Positions 1 to 9,142 of a DNA stretch of 37,143 bases are shown one piece after another; the first letter of the stretch is position 1; each line of letters starts with the position of its first letter. A model generated the notes under the pieces. It was not told the DNA's origin. It saw nothing but the letters and a program-made list of their open reading frames with translations, and did not search any database. This DNA is from Paracidovorax oryzae ATCC 19882 (GTDB lineage Bacteria; Pseudomonadota; Gammaproteobacteria; Burkholderiales; Burkholderiaceae_C). The translations under genes were made by a program, and so were the position numbers. The stretch covers positions 1-37,143 of the forward strand of contig NZ_JMKU01000035.1 of assembly GCF_000687165.1 (NCBI RefSeq), read 5' to 3'.

Positions 1-1353
1 GACCTGGCTGCGCTCGGCGAGCTTGCGTACCTCGGCGGCGACGACGGCGAAGCCCTTGCCGTGCTCGCCGGCCCGTGCGGCCTCGATGGCGGCGTTCAGG
101 GCCAGCAGGTTGGTCTGGTAGGCGATGTCGTCGATGATGTTGATCTTCTGGGCGATCTGCTTCATGGCCGCGACGGTGGCCTTGACGGCCTCGCCGCCCT
201 CGGTGGCCTCGGAGGCCGCCTTGGTGGCCATGCTGTCGGTGAGCTTGGCGTTCTCGGTGTTCTGGGAGATGGAGGCGGTCATCTGCTCGAGCGATGCGCT
301 GGTTTCCTCGACACCGGCGGCCTGCTCGCTGGCAGCCTGGCTGAGCGACTGGGCCGTGGCGCTCACTTCTTCGGATGCGCCCGCCAGGGCTTCCGCACCG
401 GCATTCACCTCGGTCACGATGGCGGACAGGCTGGCCACCGTCTTGTTGACGTATTCCTTCATCTGGCCGAAGGCGCCCTGGTATTCGGCGGTAATGGTCT
501 GCGTCAGGTCGCCCTCGGCGACCGCGCCCATCACGCGCACCACGTCGTCGATGCTTTCGCCCGACATGCGCACCATGTCCTTCACCGTGTTCAGCATGCT
601 GCTCTGGTCGCCCGGCCGGGTGATGACCTGCACGGTGAAGTCGCCCTTGGCGACCTGGCGCATCACCTCGGCGGCATACGCCGGTTCGCCCCCGAGCACG
701 TTCTGCAGGCCGCGCACGATCACCATGCCGATGATGGCGGCCAGCGCCGCGGCCAGCAGGCTGCCGAAAATCAGCACGGCGTTGGTCGTGGCGTGCCGGG
801 ATTCCGCTTCGCGGGTGCGCACGGCCAGCAGTTCGCTTTCGGCGCCGCGGGCCTGGGCGAGCAGTTCACGCATGCGGTCCATGTGCTGCTTGCCCTTGGC
901 GGCGGTCACGCTGGCCACCACGGCATCCATGGATGCCTTGCCGTCCTTCACGCTGCGGCGCAGGGCGATCTCCGGCTCCAGGACCTTCGTGATCCATTCC
1001 TCGCTGGAGGACTGGATGCTCGCGAGCCGCTCCTGCTGCTTGGGGTTGTCCTGCGTGAGGGCCCTGGCCTTGTCCAGGTGCTGCTTGAGGCTGGCCAGCC
1101 CCGCCTTGTAGGGATCGAGGAAAGCGTCCTCCCCAGTGAGGGCGAAGCCCCGTTCGCCGGTTTCCACGTTGACCAGGGCGTCGAGCACGTTGTCCATCTC
1201 GGACATCACCTCGTAGGTGTGGACGTTCCAGCGGTTCGCCTCCGTGAGCGCCCCGAAATTGATGTACGCCGTGCTGGTGAGGACGAGCAGGATGGCGAGG
1301 ATGGTCCCGAAGCCCAGGTAGAGCCTGGTTGCGACCTTGAGATTTTTGAACAT
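1..1353 (-). CDS. Methyl-accepting chemotaxis protein with CHASE3-like sensor, C-terminus outside window
   Basis: Transmembrane chemoreceptor that passes ligand signals to CheA through CheW. Reading leftward from ATG at 1353, 451 codons are present without a stop, so the C-terminal tip lies off the left edge. It starts [16 protein letters not shown] with a first membrane segment at about residues 11-31. A helical periplasmic region of about 155 residues follows, carrying the motif [13 protein letters not shown] typical of CHASE3 four-helix sensors. A second membrane segment lies at about 190-214, then a HAMP region. The highly conserved signalling hairpin is present ([20 protein letters not shown]). 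It is the last visible gene of the chemosensory operon, 47 bases after the cheA stop. The ligand cannot be read from sequence. Family assignment is secure; the CHASE3 call is by motif resemblance. Confidence 0.93.
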   Translation of the reverse strand, partial: MFKNLKVATRLYLGFGTILAILLVLTSTAYINFGALTEANRWNVHTYEVMSEMDNVLDALVNVETGERGFALTGEDAFLDPYKAGLASLKQHLDKARALTQDNPKQQERLASIQSSSEEWITKVLEPEIALRRSVKDGKASMDAVVASVTAAKGKQHMDRMRELLAQARGAESELLAVRTREAESRHATTNAVLIFGSLLAAALAAIIGMVIVRGLQNVLGGEPAYAAEVMRQVAKGDFTVQVITRPGDQSSMLNTVKDMVRMSGESIDDVVRVMGAVAEGDLTQTITAEYQGAFGQMKEYVNKTVASLSAIVTEVNAGAEALAGASEEVSATAQSLSQAASEQAAGVEETSASLEQMTASISQNTENAKLTDSMATKAASEATEGGEAVKATVAAMKQIAQKINIIDDIAYQTNLLALNAAIEAARAGEHGKGFAVVAAEVRKLAERSQV

Positions 1354-1400
1354 GGGGGTGCCTTCAGGGCGGTGGGATTTCTGGATGGGGGCGGTGGCCG

Positions 1401-3584
1401 TCATTGCGGCGCGGCGCCCACGGCGTCGGATGCGGTGCGCTGCGAGGCCATGGCCTTTGCCGCGAGCGCAGGAACATCCAGGATCAGCGCGACCTCGCCG
1501 GTGCCCAGGATGCTGGAGCCGCTGATGCCCTGGAGGTGGGCGAACATCTGTGCCAGCGGCTTGATCACGGCCTGGGCCTCGCCGAGGAGACGGTCCACGA
1601 TCAGGCCGAAGCGCTGCGAGCCTTCCCGGACCACCACGATGCTCTGGCGGGAGCCGGCCGGGGCCGGCACATGGAAGAGCGTGCGCAGCCGGATGAAGGG
1701 CAGCACGCGCCCGCGCAGCTCGGTGTAGTCGTGGCCACTGTCCTCCCGGAACTCGATGCACTCCTCGATGGATTCGAGCGGCAGCACGAACACGGAGCGC
1801 CCCACGGCGACCTGGAATCCGTTGATGATGGCCAGGGTGAGCGGCAGCCGCACGGTGGTCGTGGTGCCCAGGCCCGGGCGGCTGTCGAGGGACACCGTGC
1901 CCCGCAGCGCCGCGATGTTGCGCTTGACCACGTCCATGCCGACGCCCCGGCCCGAAAGGTTCGTGACCTGGTCGGCCGTCGAGAAGCCGGGCTCGAAGAT
2001 CAGGTTGTAGATGTCCTCGTCGGATAGCGCCTTGCCCGCATCGACCAGGCCGCGCTCGACGGCCTTGGCCAGGATGCGGTCGCGCGACAGGCCGCCCCCG
2101 TCGTCGCCCACCTCGATCACGATGCTTCCCGAGTCGTGGTATGCATTGAGTGACACGGTGCCCCACGCGGGCTTGCCGCGCTCCGTGCGCACGGCGACCG
2201 GTTCGATGCCGTGGTCCATGCTATTGCGCACCAGGTGCGTCAGCGGGTCGGCGATCTTCTCGACCACGGTCTTGTCCAGTTCGGTGTCTTCGCCGCGCAC
2301 CTGCAGCACGATGTCCTTGCCGATCTCGCGCGATACGTCGTGCACCATGCGCTGGAACCGGTTGAAGGTCGCGCCGATGCGGACCATGCGCAGCTGCAGT
2401 GCGCTGTCGCGGATCTCCTGGACCAGTCCGTTGAGCGTGGAGTGCGCCTCCTGCAGGGCCACGTTCTGCACGTGGCGGCCCGCCTGCGTCGCCGTGGCGG
2501 TGGCGGTGATGAGCTCGCCCACCAGGTCCACGAGCCGGTCGAGCTTTTCCGCATCGACCCGCACCGACTGGTGCTCGGCCGAACGGCTTTCCTTGATCTG
2601 CTTCTGGCGCACCAGCGCCGCCTCCACGATCGGCTGCTGCACGCGCCGCTGCTCCACCAGCAACTGGCCGAGCGGCTCGGTCGCGCCGTGGTGCTGCAGC
2701 TGCAGGGCCTCGTCGAGCTCGCGGCGCGTCAGGCTGCCGCAGTGCACGAGGATATCGCCCAGGCGCAGGGAGGCTTCCTGCCCGTGCGCGCCCATGGTGC
2801 CGATCAGGTCGATGTAGCGGGAGATCTCGCTGTCCGGCGGAAGGATGTGCACCACGCAGTCATCGAGCACGAACTCGAAAGCGCCTTCGATGTCGGCCTT
2901 GCTGGCGCTGCTGCGCAGCGCGATCTCGAAGCCGAGATAGCAGGACTCCGCGTCCATGTCCGCCAGCGCGGGGAGGTCGTCGGGCAGCGTGGCGATGCCC
3001 GTGATCGTGCCGAGCTTGTTGAGGTAGCGCAGGAACGACAGGGGATCCATGCCGTTGCGCAGCACGTCCCGGCCGAAGCGCAGTGAGATGTGCCAGTGGT
3101 CCGGCGCGCGGCTTCCGGTCGCGGCCGGCGCCGGGGCGGCAGGGCCTTCGGCCGGACGGGAGGGCGGCTCGGTGCGCGGCGCGGCGTCGGCATTCTCCAG
3201 CAGCCGGTTCAGGCCTTCCAGCAGCGGCTGCGCATCGGCCTGCAGCTGCTCGTCGGCCTGGGTGTGGCCGGCCGCCGCGGCCGCCACGAGGCGGCCGGTG
3301 TGGTCGCCGCAGGCGAGCAGCAGCGACACGACCGATTCGTCGAGGGCGATGGCACCGTCGCGCACCTCGTCGAGCACGCTCTCGGCGACGTGGGTGAAAT
3401 CCACGATGAAGTCCAGGCCGAACAGGCCCGCGGACCCCTTGATGGTGTGCGCCGCGCGGAAGATCGCGTTCACCGAGTCGGAGGGGTCGTCCTCCTGCAG
3501 CACCCCCAGGAGGGCCTGCTCCATGTCCTCCAGCAACTCGCCGCTCTCGGCGATGAAGGCCTGCAGTGCCTGTTCCATGTTCAT
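1401..3584 (-). CDS. cheA: Chemotaxis histidine kinase CheA
   Basis: Cytoplasmic hybrid of phosphotransfer and kinase domains that autophosphorylates in receptor arrays and passes phosphate to CheY-type receivers. Translation from ATG 3584 gives 727 residues. An Hpt domain carries the phosphoaccepting His46 in [12 protein letters not shown]2-like region at about 180-290 begins WHISLRFG. The dimerisation helix has [11 protein letters not shown], the ATPase N box [11 protein letters not shown], then a G1-type box GDDGGGL and G2-type box [12 protein letters not shown]-terminal CheW-like domain begins near ING-FQVAVG. The start was chosen because the upstream STAS gene ends within it (ATGA overlap) and GGGAG precedes it at good spacing; a longer frame exists upstream but would run into the STAS gene. 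No CheW, CheR or CheB is encoded within the window. Confidence 0.95.
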   Translation of the reverse strand: MNMEQALQAFIAESGELLEDMEQALLGVLQEDDPSDSVNAIFRAAHTIKGSAGLFGLDFIVDFTHVAESVLDEVRDGAIALDESVVSLLLACGDHTGRLVAAAAAGHTQADEQLQADAQPLLEGLNRLLENADAAPRTEPPSRPAEGPAAPAPAATGSRAPDHWHISLRFGRDVLRNGMDPLSFLRYLNKLGTITGIATLPDDLPALADMDAESCYLGFEIALRSSASKADIEGAFEFVLDDCVVHILPPDSEISRYIDLIGTMGAHGQEASLRLGDILVHCGSLTRRELDEALQLQHHGATEPLGQLLVEQRRVQQPIVEAALVRQKQIKESRSAEHQSVRVDAEKLDRLVDLVGELITATATATQAGRHVQNVALQEAHSTLNGLVQEIRDSALQLRMVRIGATFNRFQRMVHDVSREIGKDIVLQVRGEDTELDKTVVEKIADPLTHLVRNSMDHGIEPVAVRTERGKPAWGTVSLNAYHDSGSIVIEVGDDGGGLSRDRILAKAVERGLVDAGKALSDEDIYNLIFEPGFSTADQVTNLSGRGVGMDVVKRNIAALRGTVSLDSRPGLGTTTTVRLPLTLAIINGFQVAVGRSVFVLPLESIEECIEFREDSGHDYTELRGRVLPFIRLRTLFHVPAPAGSRQSIVVVREGSQRFGLIVDRLLGEAQAVIKPLAQMFAHLQGISGSSILGTGEVALILDVPALAAKAMASQRTASDAVGAAPQ

Positions 3585-3898
3585 GGAGCGTCTCCCTCGG
3601 TCGGTGTGCCGGCGGCGAGGGTCTCGCCGAAGAATGCGGACAGGTCGAACAGTGCGAAGACATCCGACACCGGCGCATTGCATCCGGTGAAGCGCAGCCA
3701 CTGGCCCCTGGCCTGCGCATCGCGGCGGGCCGCCATGAGCAGTTGCACGCCGGCGCTGTCGATCTCGGTCACGCCCGCCAGATCGATTTCCAGGCCCTCG
3801 GGGCTGTCGGAAAGTGCGGCGAGCAGGCCCGTGCGCGTTTCCGCGGCCCGGTAGATGGTGAGCTCGCCGTCGAGGGCCAGCGTGGTGATGGAAGTCAT
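3581..3898 (-). CDS. STAS-domain protein in chemosensory operon
   Basis: A 105-residue protein consisting of a single STAS domain, the fold of SpoIIAA anti-anti-sigma factors. The diagnostic segment IDLAGVTEIDSAGVQLL holds the usual Asp47-Ser48 site; the serine is the position phosphorylated in SpoIIAA-type proteins. It overlaps the CheY-like gene upstream and cheA downstream by four bases at each end (ATGA), which indicates translational coupling and near-stoichiometric synthesis. STAS proteins are found in some chemosensory (Pil-Chp or Wsp-like) operons. Its exact role here, for instance as a scaffold or a partner-switch input, cannot be deduced. No kinase or phosphatase partner of the SpoIIAB/SpoIIE type is nearby. 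Confidence 0.88.
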   Translation of the reverse strand: MTSITTLALDGELTIYRAAETRTGLLAALSDSPEGLEIDLAGVTEIDSAGVQLLMAARRDAQARGQWLRFTGCNAPVSDVFALFDLSAFFGETLAAGTPTEGDAP

Positions 3899-4263
3899 GG
3901 CAGCACCAGCTTTTCCACGGCCAGCAGCAGGGTGGGCGGCTGGAAGGGCTTGGTCACCCAGGCCTTGGCGCCGGCCATCTGGCCCTCGCGCTTCTTCGCC
4001 TCCTGGCTCTCCGTGGTGAGCATGATCACGGGGGTGAAGCGGTAGGCCGGCATGGCCTTCACGCTCTTCAGGAAGGTGATGCCGTCCATGTTCGGCATGT
4101 TCACGTCGCTGATGATCAGGTGCACCTTCTGGCCGGTGAGCCGGCGCAGCGCGTCGCTGCCGTCGCAGCCTTCGATGACGTCGTAGCCCGCGCCCCTGAG
4201 TGCGATGCCCACGACCGACCGCACGGAAGCGGAGTCGTCCACGATCAGAATGGTCTTTGCCAT
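3895..4263 (-). CDS. CheY-like single-domain response regulator
   Basis: A 122-residue stand-alone receiver domain with no output domain. The acidic pair is Asp9-Asp10 (ILIVDDSASVR), the phosphoacceptor is Asp53 (IISDVNMPNMDG), and the switch residues are Thr83 and Lys105 (WVTKPF). All catalytic positions are therefore intact. The start MAKTILIV at 4263 was chosen over a longer frame because it is the usual CheY N-terminus and lies 13 bases after the upstream MCP stop. Its stop overlaps the STAS gene by ATGA. It most likely takes phosphate from the CheA encoded two genes downstream. Whether it signals to the flagellar motor or another target is not visible. Confidence 0.94.
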   Translation of the reverse strand: MAKTILIVDDSASVRSVVGIALRGAGYDVIEGCDGSDALRRLTGQKVHLIISDVNMPNMDGITFLKSVKAMPAYRFTPVIMLTTESQEAKKREGQMAGAKAWVTKPFQPPTLLLAVEKLVLP

Positions 4264-4276
4264 AAAGAAGGTTCCT

Positions 4277-5443
4277 TCAGAAAAATGTGATTTCTTCGTG
4301 CTGCGCAGGCGCAGGCGCGGGCGCAGTAGCGCCTGCCTTCGCCGAGCCGGCGCGGTGCACGGCGCGCTCGCTCGCCATCGCATAGGTGGCCTCGAGTTCC
4401 TGCAGCAGTTCGCCGGCATCCAGGGGGCGCAGGGCACCCTCGCTGGCGCACTGGGCGTGGTGGCTCTGGACGACCGCAGGCATGCGGCCGATGTTGTCGC
4501 GCACGTGGCTGAGCACCTGGCTGACCCGGTCCTGGAATTGCAGCTGCACCAGCGAGTCGTTCACCTCCAGCTGGATCTGGCGGCTCTCCTGGCGCAGCAG
4601 GTCTGCCGACTGAGCCAGGTGGTCCGTCAGGTGCCGGAACTGTTCCAGCACCTGGGAGATGCGGCTTTCGGAATCGGCCATGACGCGGTTTTCCTGGTTC
4701 CGCGACAGCTGGGCCGCGGCACGGGTCTCGTCGATCGCCGAATGGATCGCGTTGATGGCCGCGATGATCCGGCGCCCGGTGTCCCCGGACATCTGCGACA
4801 GCGAGCGCACTTCCTGCGCCACCTGCGCGAAGCCGCGGCCGCGGTCCCCCGCGTGGGCCGCTTCGATGGTCGCGTTGATCGCGAGCAGGTTGGTCTGCTG
4901 GGCGATGCGGGAGACCGCTTCGGCCATGTCCTGCAGCTCTCCCACGAAGCGTTGCAGGTCTTCTATCTTGGCCAGCATCTGCGCCTTGCCCTGCATGGCG
5001 TCACGCAGCGATCCCACCAGTTCCTGCAGTTGCGCCTGGCTGCGGGCGTACACGGCTTCCGCGTCCCCCGGGCCCGCTCCATCGCGCGCCGACTGGTCCA
5101 GCGTCCGCGACAGCTGCTGCACGATGTTGGCGAACCGGGCGCTGAGCTGCGCGATAGCCTCTTCCATCTGGCTGCGCGACGATTCGATCTGCCCCGACCA
5201 GACGGGCGCCATTGCGGCGCTGAAGGACTCGAACTCCGCGATGAGCCCGAGCAGTTCGTCCGGCGCGGTGCGCCGGGGCCGCCGGGCAATCCAGCCCCCC
5301 ACCGCGCCGCATGCCACGAGCGCCACGGCACATGACACGCCCGCCATGCTTGCACCGGACAACCCGAGCGCTGCGACCGCACCGAGCAATCCGGTGCATG
5401 GCGCGGCCAGGCTTTTCCAAGCCTTCTCCCTATCTCCGTTCAT
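4277..5443 (-). CDS. Methyl-accepting chemotaxis-type protein without periplasmic sensor
   Basis: A 388-residue receptor-like protein and first gene of the chemosensory operon. Two hydrophobic segments at about residues 12-31 and 33-52 are separated by almost nothing, so there is no periplasmic ligand domain and no clear HAMP domain. The remainder is the coiled-coil signalling module with the conserved tip [20 protein letters not shown] followed by [14 protein letters not shown]. The C-terminus ends EEITFF and lacks an NWETF-like CheR-docking pentapeptide. Start MNGDREKAW was chosen because a strong AAGGGGGG Shine-Dalgarno sits nine bases upstream; a longer frame begins at 5509. It may sense a cytoplasmic or membrane-borne cue, but that is inference. 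Confidence 0.9.
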   Translation of the reverse strand: MNGDREKAWKSLAAPCTGLLGAVAALGLSGASMAGVSCAVALVACGAVGGWIARRPRRTAPDELLGLIAEFESFSAAMAPVWSGQIESSRSQMEEAIAQLSARFANIVQQLSRTLDQSARDGAGPGDAEAVYARSQAQLQELVGSLRDAMQGKAQMLAKIEDLQRFVGELQDMAEAVSRIAQQTNLLAINATIEAAHAGDRGRGFAQVAQEVRSLSQMSGDTGRRIIAAINAIHSAIDETRAAAQLSRNQENRVMADSESRISQVLEQFRHLTDHLAQSADLLRQESRQIQLEVNDSLVQLQFQDRVSQVLSHVRDNIGRMPAVVQSHHAQCASEGALRPLDAGELLQELEATYAMASERAVHRAGSAKAGATAPAPAPAQHEEITFF

Positions 5444-5657
5444 ATGGCGATGCCCCCCTTGAAAGCAGCCAAGGAAAGAGATATGGACCTTGGTCTGCCG
5501 ATAGGACAACCTTAAATCTCAGGCTGCTCGAGCATGGGGACCGAATTGACAAAGTTGCGGTACCCATTCGGCCAATTGTAAGTGGATTTGATAAATTTAG
5601 TAGATAGAGGTTAAAAAAAGTTTATTTCTCTGCGGAAAATGTGAAAATTGAGTCCGC
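5444..5657. promoter_or_regulatory. AT-rich divergent intergenic region between chemosensory operon and AraC-type gene
   Basis: These 214 bases separate two divergent starts and are clearly richer in A/T than the surrounding genes, especially 5575-5650 (runs of A and T). Both promoters must lie here. A TTGACA hexamer occurs near 5548 on the plus strand but without a convincing -10 at normal spacing. No strong palindrome and no convincing sigma-28 element were found. No gene was seen in this stretch. Confidence 0.5.
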
Positions 5658-6833
5658 ATGCAGATCAAGACGACACCATCCATCGCCTCCCGGAGCGGGC
5701 ACCGCGCGGACATCGCTCCGTTGCTGATCCGCCTGCTGGTGTCCAGGGCGTGGACCCGCGGCCTGACTGCGGAGCGGCTGACGCACGGGCTGGGCCTGGA
5801 ACTGCACGAGCTGGACGCCCCGGGACTGCAGGTGTCGTACCGGCAGACCCTGGAGGTCACCCGCCGTTTCTGGAGTGCGGCGCCCGGTATCGAGCAGGGG
5901 CTGCGATTCGGGGGACAGGCGAACATCGTCGCGCTGGGCGCGCTGGGGCTGGGCATGATGGCGTGCGCGAACGTCCACGACATGCTGCAGTTCCTCATCG
6001 AATTCCAGCGTGCCGGGGGCTGCCTGCTGAACGTATACAGCGAACGGACGGAGCAGCATTTCCACATCGTGGTGCGGCCCCGTCTCGATGACCCGGAGGT
6101 CGAGCCCTTCCTGGCGGTGTACACGCTGGCATCGATCCATGCGATGGTGCAGCAGGTGCTCGGCACAGAGTTCCATCCCTTGCGCGTGGAGTTCGCGCTG
6201 CCGCGGCCGGTGGACCTGGCGGAATTCGAGCAGGCCTTCGGCTGCCGGGTCGAGTTCGGGTCAGGCGACCACCGGCTGAGCCTGCCGCCGCAGGCCATCG
6301 CGCTCAGGACGGCAGAGCCCACCGTGGTGGCCCGGATGCGCATGCTGCTGCTGGAGGCCTGGCCGCCCGGGCCGGGGACGGACCTCGGTGCCGCCGTCGT
6401 GCAGGTACTCCGGCGCTGCCAGACGCTCGCGCCCCCGCTGTCGGACATCGCGGCCGCGCTGAATCTCGGCGAACGCACCCTGCGCCGCCGGCTGGCCGAG
6501 GAAGGTCTGACCTACCGCGGCCTGGTGAGCGAGGAGCGCCGGCGCCGCACGCTCACGATGGTGTGCCGCTCCAGCCAGTCGATGGAAGACGTGGCGGTGA
6601 AGACGGGTTACTCCAGCGCGCGCAGCCTGCGCCGCGCCGTGCAGCGCTGGACGGGCACCGGTCCGTCGCTCGTCCGCGCGGCAGCCCGGGCCGCCACCCG
6701 CGCCCCTGGAGCGGAGCAGGACCCGGGCGCCACCGGTTGCGCGGCAGCGCCAGGGCCGGAGAACACGCAGGGCCTGCAGGCCGGCGGCCGCGGTGCCTCC
6801 CGGAGCCCGCGAGGCCCACGGGGTTCGAAGTAA
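5658..6833 (+). CDS. AraC-family transcriptional regulator, arabinose_bd-type N-terminal domain
   Basis: A 391-residue regulator of the OruR/OliR-like AraC subgroup. The first ~205 residues match the layout of the so-called arabinose-binding effector domain (SYRQTLEVTRRFW, then LGALGLGMMACANVHDML). The C-terminal AraC double helix-turn-helix at about 260-340 includes LNLGERTLRRRLAEEGLTY and the second helix pair VAVKTGYSSARSLRRAVQRW. A low-complexity Ala/Gly/Pro tail of about 45 residues follows and is probably disordered. It is divergent from the chemosensory operon and ends 11 bases from the convergent AcoR-like gene, so its targets are not obvious. Candidates are itself, the chemosensory operon, or a distant locus. 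Confidence 0.87.
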   Translation: MQIKTTPSIASRSGHRADIAPLLIRLLVSRAWTRGLTAERLTHGLGLELHELDAPGLQVSYRQTLEVTRRFWSAAPGIEQGLRFGGQANIVALGALGLGMMACANVHDMLQFLIEFQRAGGCLLNVYSERTEQHFHIVVRPRLDDPEVEPFLAVYTLASIHAMVQQVLGTEFHPLRVEFALPRPVDLAEFEQAFGCRVEFGSGDHRLSLPPQAIALRTAEPTVVARMRMLLLEAWPPGPGTDLGAAVVQVLRRCQTLAPPLSDIAAALNLGERTLRRRLAEEGLTYRGLVSEERRRRTLTMVCRSSQSMEDVAVKTGYSSARSLRRAVQRWTGTGPSLVRAAARAATRAPGAEQDPGATGCAAAPGPENTQGLQAGGRGASRSPRGPRGSK

Positions 6834-6844
6834 GTCGCCGCGTG

Positions 6845-8809
6845 CTACGCCCCGCGCCAGTGGGCATGCCGCACGCCCAGCTGCAGTTGCTGGATGCGGC
6901 GGTGGATGGTGGAGCGGCTGACGCCGAGCTGGCGAGCGGCTTCTGAGACGTTGCCCTGGCATTGTTCGAGCAACTGCTCCAGCGCGTGCGCGGCGGACCC
7001 GCTGGCGGGGGAGGCCGGGGCGGTCCCGGGTGGCGCGCTGTGCGCCGCCGGCAGCGCATCGGGCAGGTGCCCGGGCTCGATGGTGCCGTCGCCATCCTCC
7101 CCGCACAGGGCTGCGGCATAGCGCAGCGCGTTGTGCAGCTCGCGCAGGTTGCCGGGCCATGCATGCGCGGCCAGCACGGCGCGGGCGGCATCGCCCAGGT
7201 GCAGGTGGCCACCCAGGGTGGCCAGCATCTGGTCGGCGATCGCCTGCAGGTCGCTGCGCTGGCGCAGCGCAGGCAGCTGCAGTTCGGCGGCGTTGAGGCG
7301 GTAGAGCAGGTCTTCGCGGAAGCTGCCGCGCCGCACCAGTTCGGCCAGCGGCCGGTGCGAGGCCGAGATGCAGCGCACGGAGACCGCCCGCGGTGCGCGG
7401 GCGCCCAGCGGGGTGATTTCGGATTCGGACAGCACCCGCAGCAGCTTGGCCTGCAGGGCCGGCGGCATGTCGCCGATCTCGTCGAGGAACAGCGTGCCCT
7501 CATGGGCTGCTGCGATCAGGCCTTCGCGGCCCTTGGCCGTTGCGCCGGTCCAGGTGCCGGGCAGGTAGCCGAACAGCTCGCTTTCCAGCAAGGCCTCGGG
7601 AATGGCAGCGCAGTTGATGGCGATGAAGGCACCGCGGCGGCCGCTGGCGGCATGGAGGGCGCGGGCCAGGTATTCCTTGCCCGAGCCGGTTTCTCCCTGG
7701 ACCAGGATGGGCAGCGCCTGCGGCGCGAGCCGCGCGGCCTTGCGCAGCAGCGCCTGCAGTGCCGCATCGCCCGTGTCCAGCGCCTGCAGCGCGGCGGGCA
7801 GCGGGGGCGGTGCCTGCGTGGCTGCCGCGCCCTGCGAGCGCAGGCGGCGCGTGGGGCGCTGCGGCTCCATGGCATGGGCGAAGAGGATGCTGCCGTCGCG
7901 CGCGCGGATGATGCGCTCCTGCGCCGGCCGGTTGCGGCGCAGTTCGGGCAGATGGCGCAGGTCCACGTCGAAGAAGCGCTCCAGCGGCTGGCCGATGAGC
8001 TTCTGGCGCTGGCGCCAGTCCAGTTGCGCGGCGGCGGCCAGCAGGCGCGCGCCTCCGTGGGTCATGGCGCGGATGCGGCCGCGTGCATCGACGCTGATGG
8101 AGGCGTCGGGATCGACGTCGAGGAAGTCGGGCGACTGCGCCAGGCGCAGCACCCAGTCCTGCCCGGACTGCGCCATCAGGTTGGCGTGCTCGACGCGCCG
8201 CGCCGCGGCCACGACGAGGTTGAGCGCCAGGTTCTGGCTGGCTCGTTCGGCGGGCGAGCGCAGCAGCGACAGGTCCAGCACCGCGGCGAGTTCGCCGCGC
8301 AGGTCGTAGATGGGCGCGGCGGTGCAGGACAGGCCGGTGTGGGTGAAGTCGAAATGGTCGCTCTGGTGCACGGTCAGCGCTTCGCCTGTTTCCAGGCAGG
8401 CCCCCACGGCCGAGGTGCCGGAGTGGTCCTCGCGCCATTGCGCGCCCAGATAGAGGCCGGCGCGGCGCAGGTCGCCGGCGTCGGCCTCGTGCCCCAGGAA
8501 GTCCACGGCCACGCCGTGCCGGTCGGCCAGCAGCAGCACGTAGTCCAGGCCCTTGAGCTGCTGGTAGAGCCGCTCCAGCCCATGGCGGGCGATGTGGATC
8601 AGCGGCTCGGATTCCTCGCGGTGCGCGCGCAACTCGCCATCGGGAACGATGTGGGCTTCGCTGGTGTGCGCCGGGTCGAGCCGGTGGTGGTCGATGCAGC
8701 GGCGCCAGCTGCGCAGCACGGCGCGGTCGCGGTCCTGGCTGCCCGTGGGGTAGCCCGAGCCGAAGGCTTCGATTTCCTGGACGTGCGAGGCGTAGGACTG
8801 CAGAGGCAT
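6845..8809 (-). CDS. AcoR-like sigma-54-dependent transcriptional activator
   Basis: A 654-residue bacterial enhancer-binding protein of the AcoR type. An N-terminal GAF-like sensor region (about 60-230) precedes the AAA+ domain with Walker A GETGSGKE at 372-379 and Walker B GTLFLDEIGD at 438-447. A C-terminal Fis-type HTH includes NVSEAARQLGVSRSTIHRR. The sigma-54 contact loop, normally GAFTGA, reads GTWTGA at 418-423, an unusual substitution. The start MPLQSYASHV at 8809 was chosen over an upstream in-frame ATG at 8878 because the extra residues look non-conserved; no strong ribosome site is visible at either. The protein is divergent from the FMO/SDR/BDH operon, which carries a sigma-54-type promoter, so it is the probable activator of that operon, sensing a small alcohol, ketone or aromatic. 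Confidence 0.93.
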   Translation of the reverse strand: MPLQSYASHVQEIEAFGSGYPTGSQDRDRAVLRSWRRCIDHHRLDPAHTSEAHIVPDGELRAHREESEPLIHIARHGLERLYQQLKGLDYVLLLADRHGVAVDFLGHEADAGDLRRAGLYLGAQWREDHSGTSAVGACLETGEALTVHQSDHFDFTHTGLSCTAAPIYDLRGELAAVLDLSLLRSPAERASQNLALNLVVAAARRVEHANLMAQSGQDWVLRLAQSPDFLDVDPDASISVDARGRIRAMTHGGARLLAAAAQLDWRQRQKLIGQPLERFFDVDLRHLPELRRNRPAQERIIRARDGSILFAHAMEPQRPTRRLRSQGAAATQAPPPLPAALQALDTGDAALQALLRKAARLAPQALPILVQGETGSGKEYLARALHAASGRRGAFIAINCAAIPEALLESELFGYLPGTWTGATAKGREGLIAAAHEGTLFLDEIGDMPPALQAKLLRVLSESEITPLGARAPRAVSVRCISASHRPLAELVRRGSFREDLLYRLNAAELQLPALRQRSDLQAIADQMLATLGGHLHLGDAARAVLAAHAWPGNLRELHNALRYAAALCGEDGDGTIEPGHLPDALPAAHSAPPGTAPASPASGSAAHALEQLLEQCQGNVSEAARQLGVSRSTIHRRIQQLQLGVRHAHWRGA

Positions 8810-8905
8810 GGCGTGGAGTCGGTGCGGTCTTGGAACGTGCCGTGGGGGATTGTGTGCCCAGGGCCGTGCCTGACCCATCGAGATTTACCCATTGCTACTG
8901 CTGCG

Positions 8906-8963
8906 CTGCAGCACGCGTGGTGCGACAGGTGTCGCGCGGTGCGCCGCCTGTCGCGTGCTGCAG
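8906..8963. promoter_or_regulatory. Nested inverted repeats, candidate enhancer sites for the AcoR-like activator
   Basis: Within the 333-base divergent gap, CTGCAGCACGCG at 8906-8917 is repeated as its exact reverse complement at 8952-8963. Between them, GCGACA-GG-TGTCGC at 8922-8935 is a perfect palindrome with two-base spacer, and a further CTGTCGC half-site lies at 8949-8955. The cluster sits about 105-160 bases upstream of the sigma-54-like element, the normal distance for upstream activator sequences. Binding by the AcoR-like protein is inferred from position. Confidence 0.55.
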
Positions 8964-9066
8964 CCACCGCCGGCAGGGCCGGGCGCAAGGGGTTTGTACC
9001 AGGGGCGCACTGCCAACCCGTTGATTTTCCTGGCATCCGGTGCCGGCCGCCGGTGCCCGGCGTGGC

Positions 9067-9082
9067 TGGCATGGCGGTTGCC
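9067..9082 (+). promoter_or_regulatory. Sigma-54 (-24/-12) promoter for FMO-SDR-BDH operon
   Basis: TGGCATG-GCGG-TTGCC matches the sigma-54 consensus TGGCACG-N4-TTGCW, with the invariant GG and GC at the correct spacing. It lies about 60 bases upstream of the ATG at 9143 and is oriented toward the operon, with a gene for a sigma-54 activator divergently placed. The remainder of the gap from 8810 to 9142 holds no gene. Confidence 0.75.
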
Positions 9083-9142
9083 TTGAGCCGTATCGCCCGG
9101 ACAAAAAACCAGCGGGCATGACCACCATCCAAGGAGACAACG

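Noticed and set aside
61-1728. A long plus-strand reading frame over the MCP and cheA genes
   Set aside because: It is antisense to two clearly conserved genes and its product is low-complexity His/Gly/Asp/Leu with no motif; GC-rich DNA often gives such frames.
5560-5620. Possible sigma-28 (flagellar) promoter on the minus strand before the chemosensory operon
   Set aside because: CAAA and GCCGAATG occur at 14-base spacing, but both the -10 and spacing deviate from the TAAA-N15-GCCGATAA consensus.
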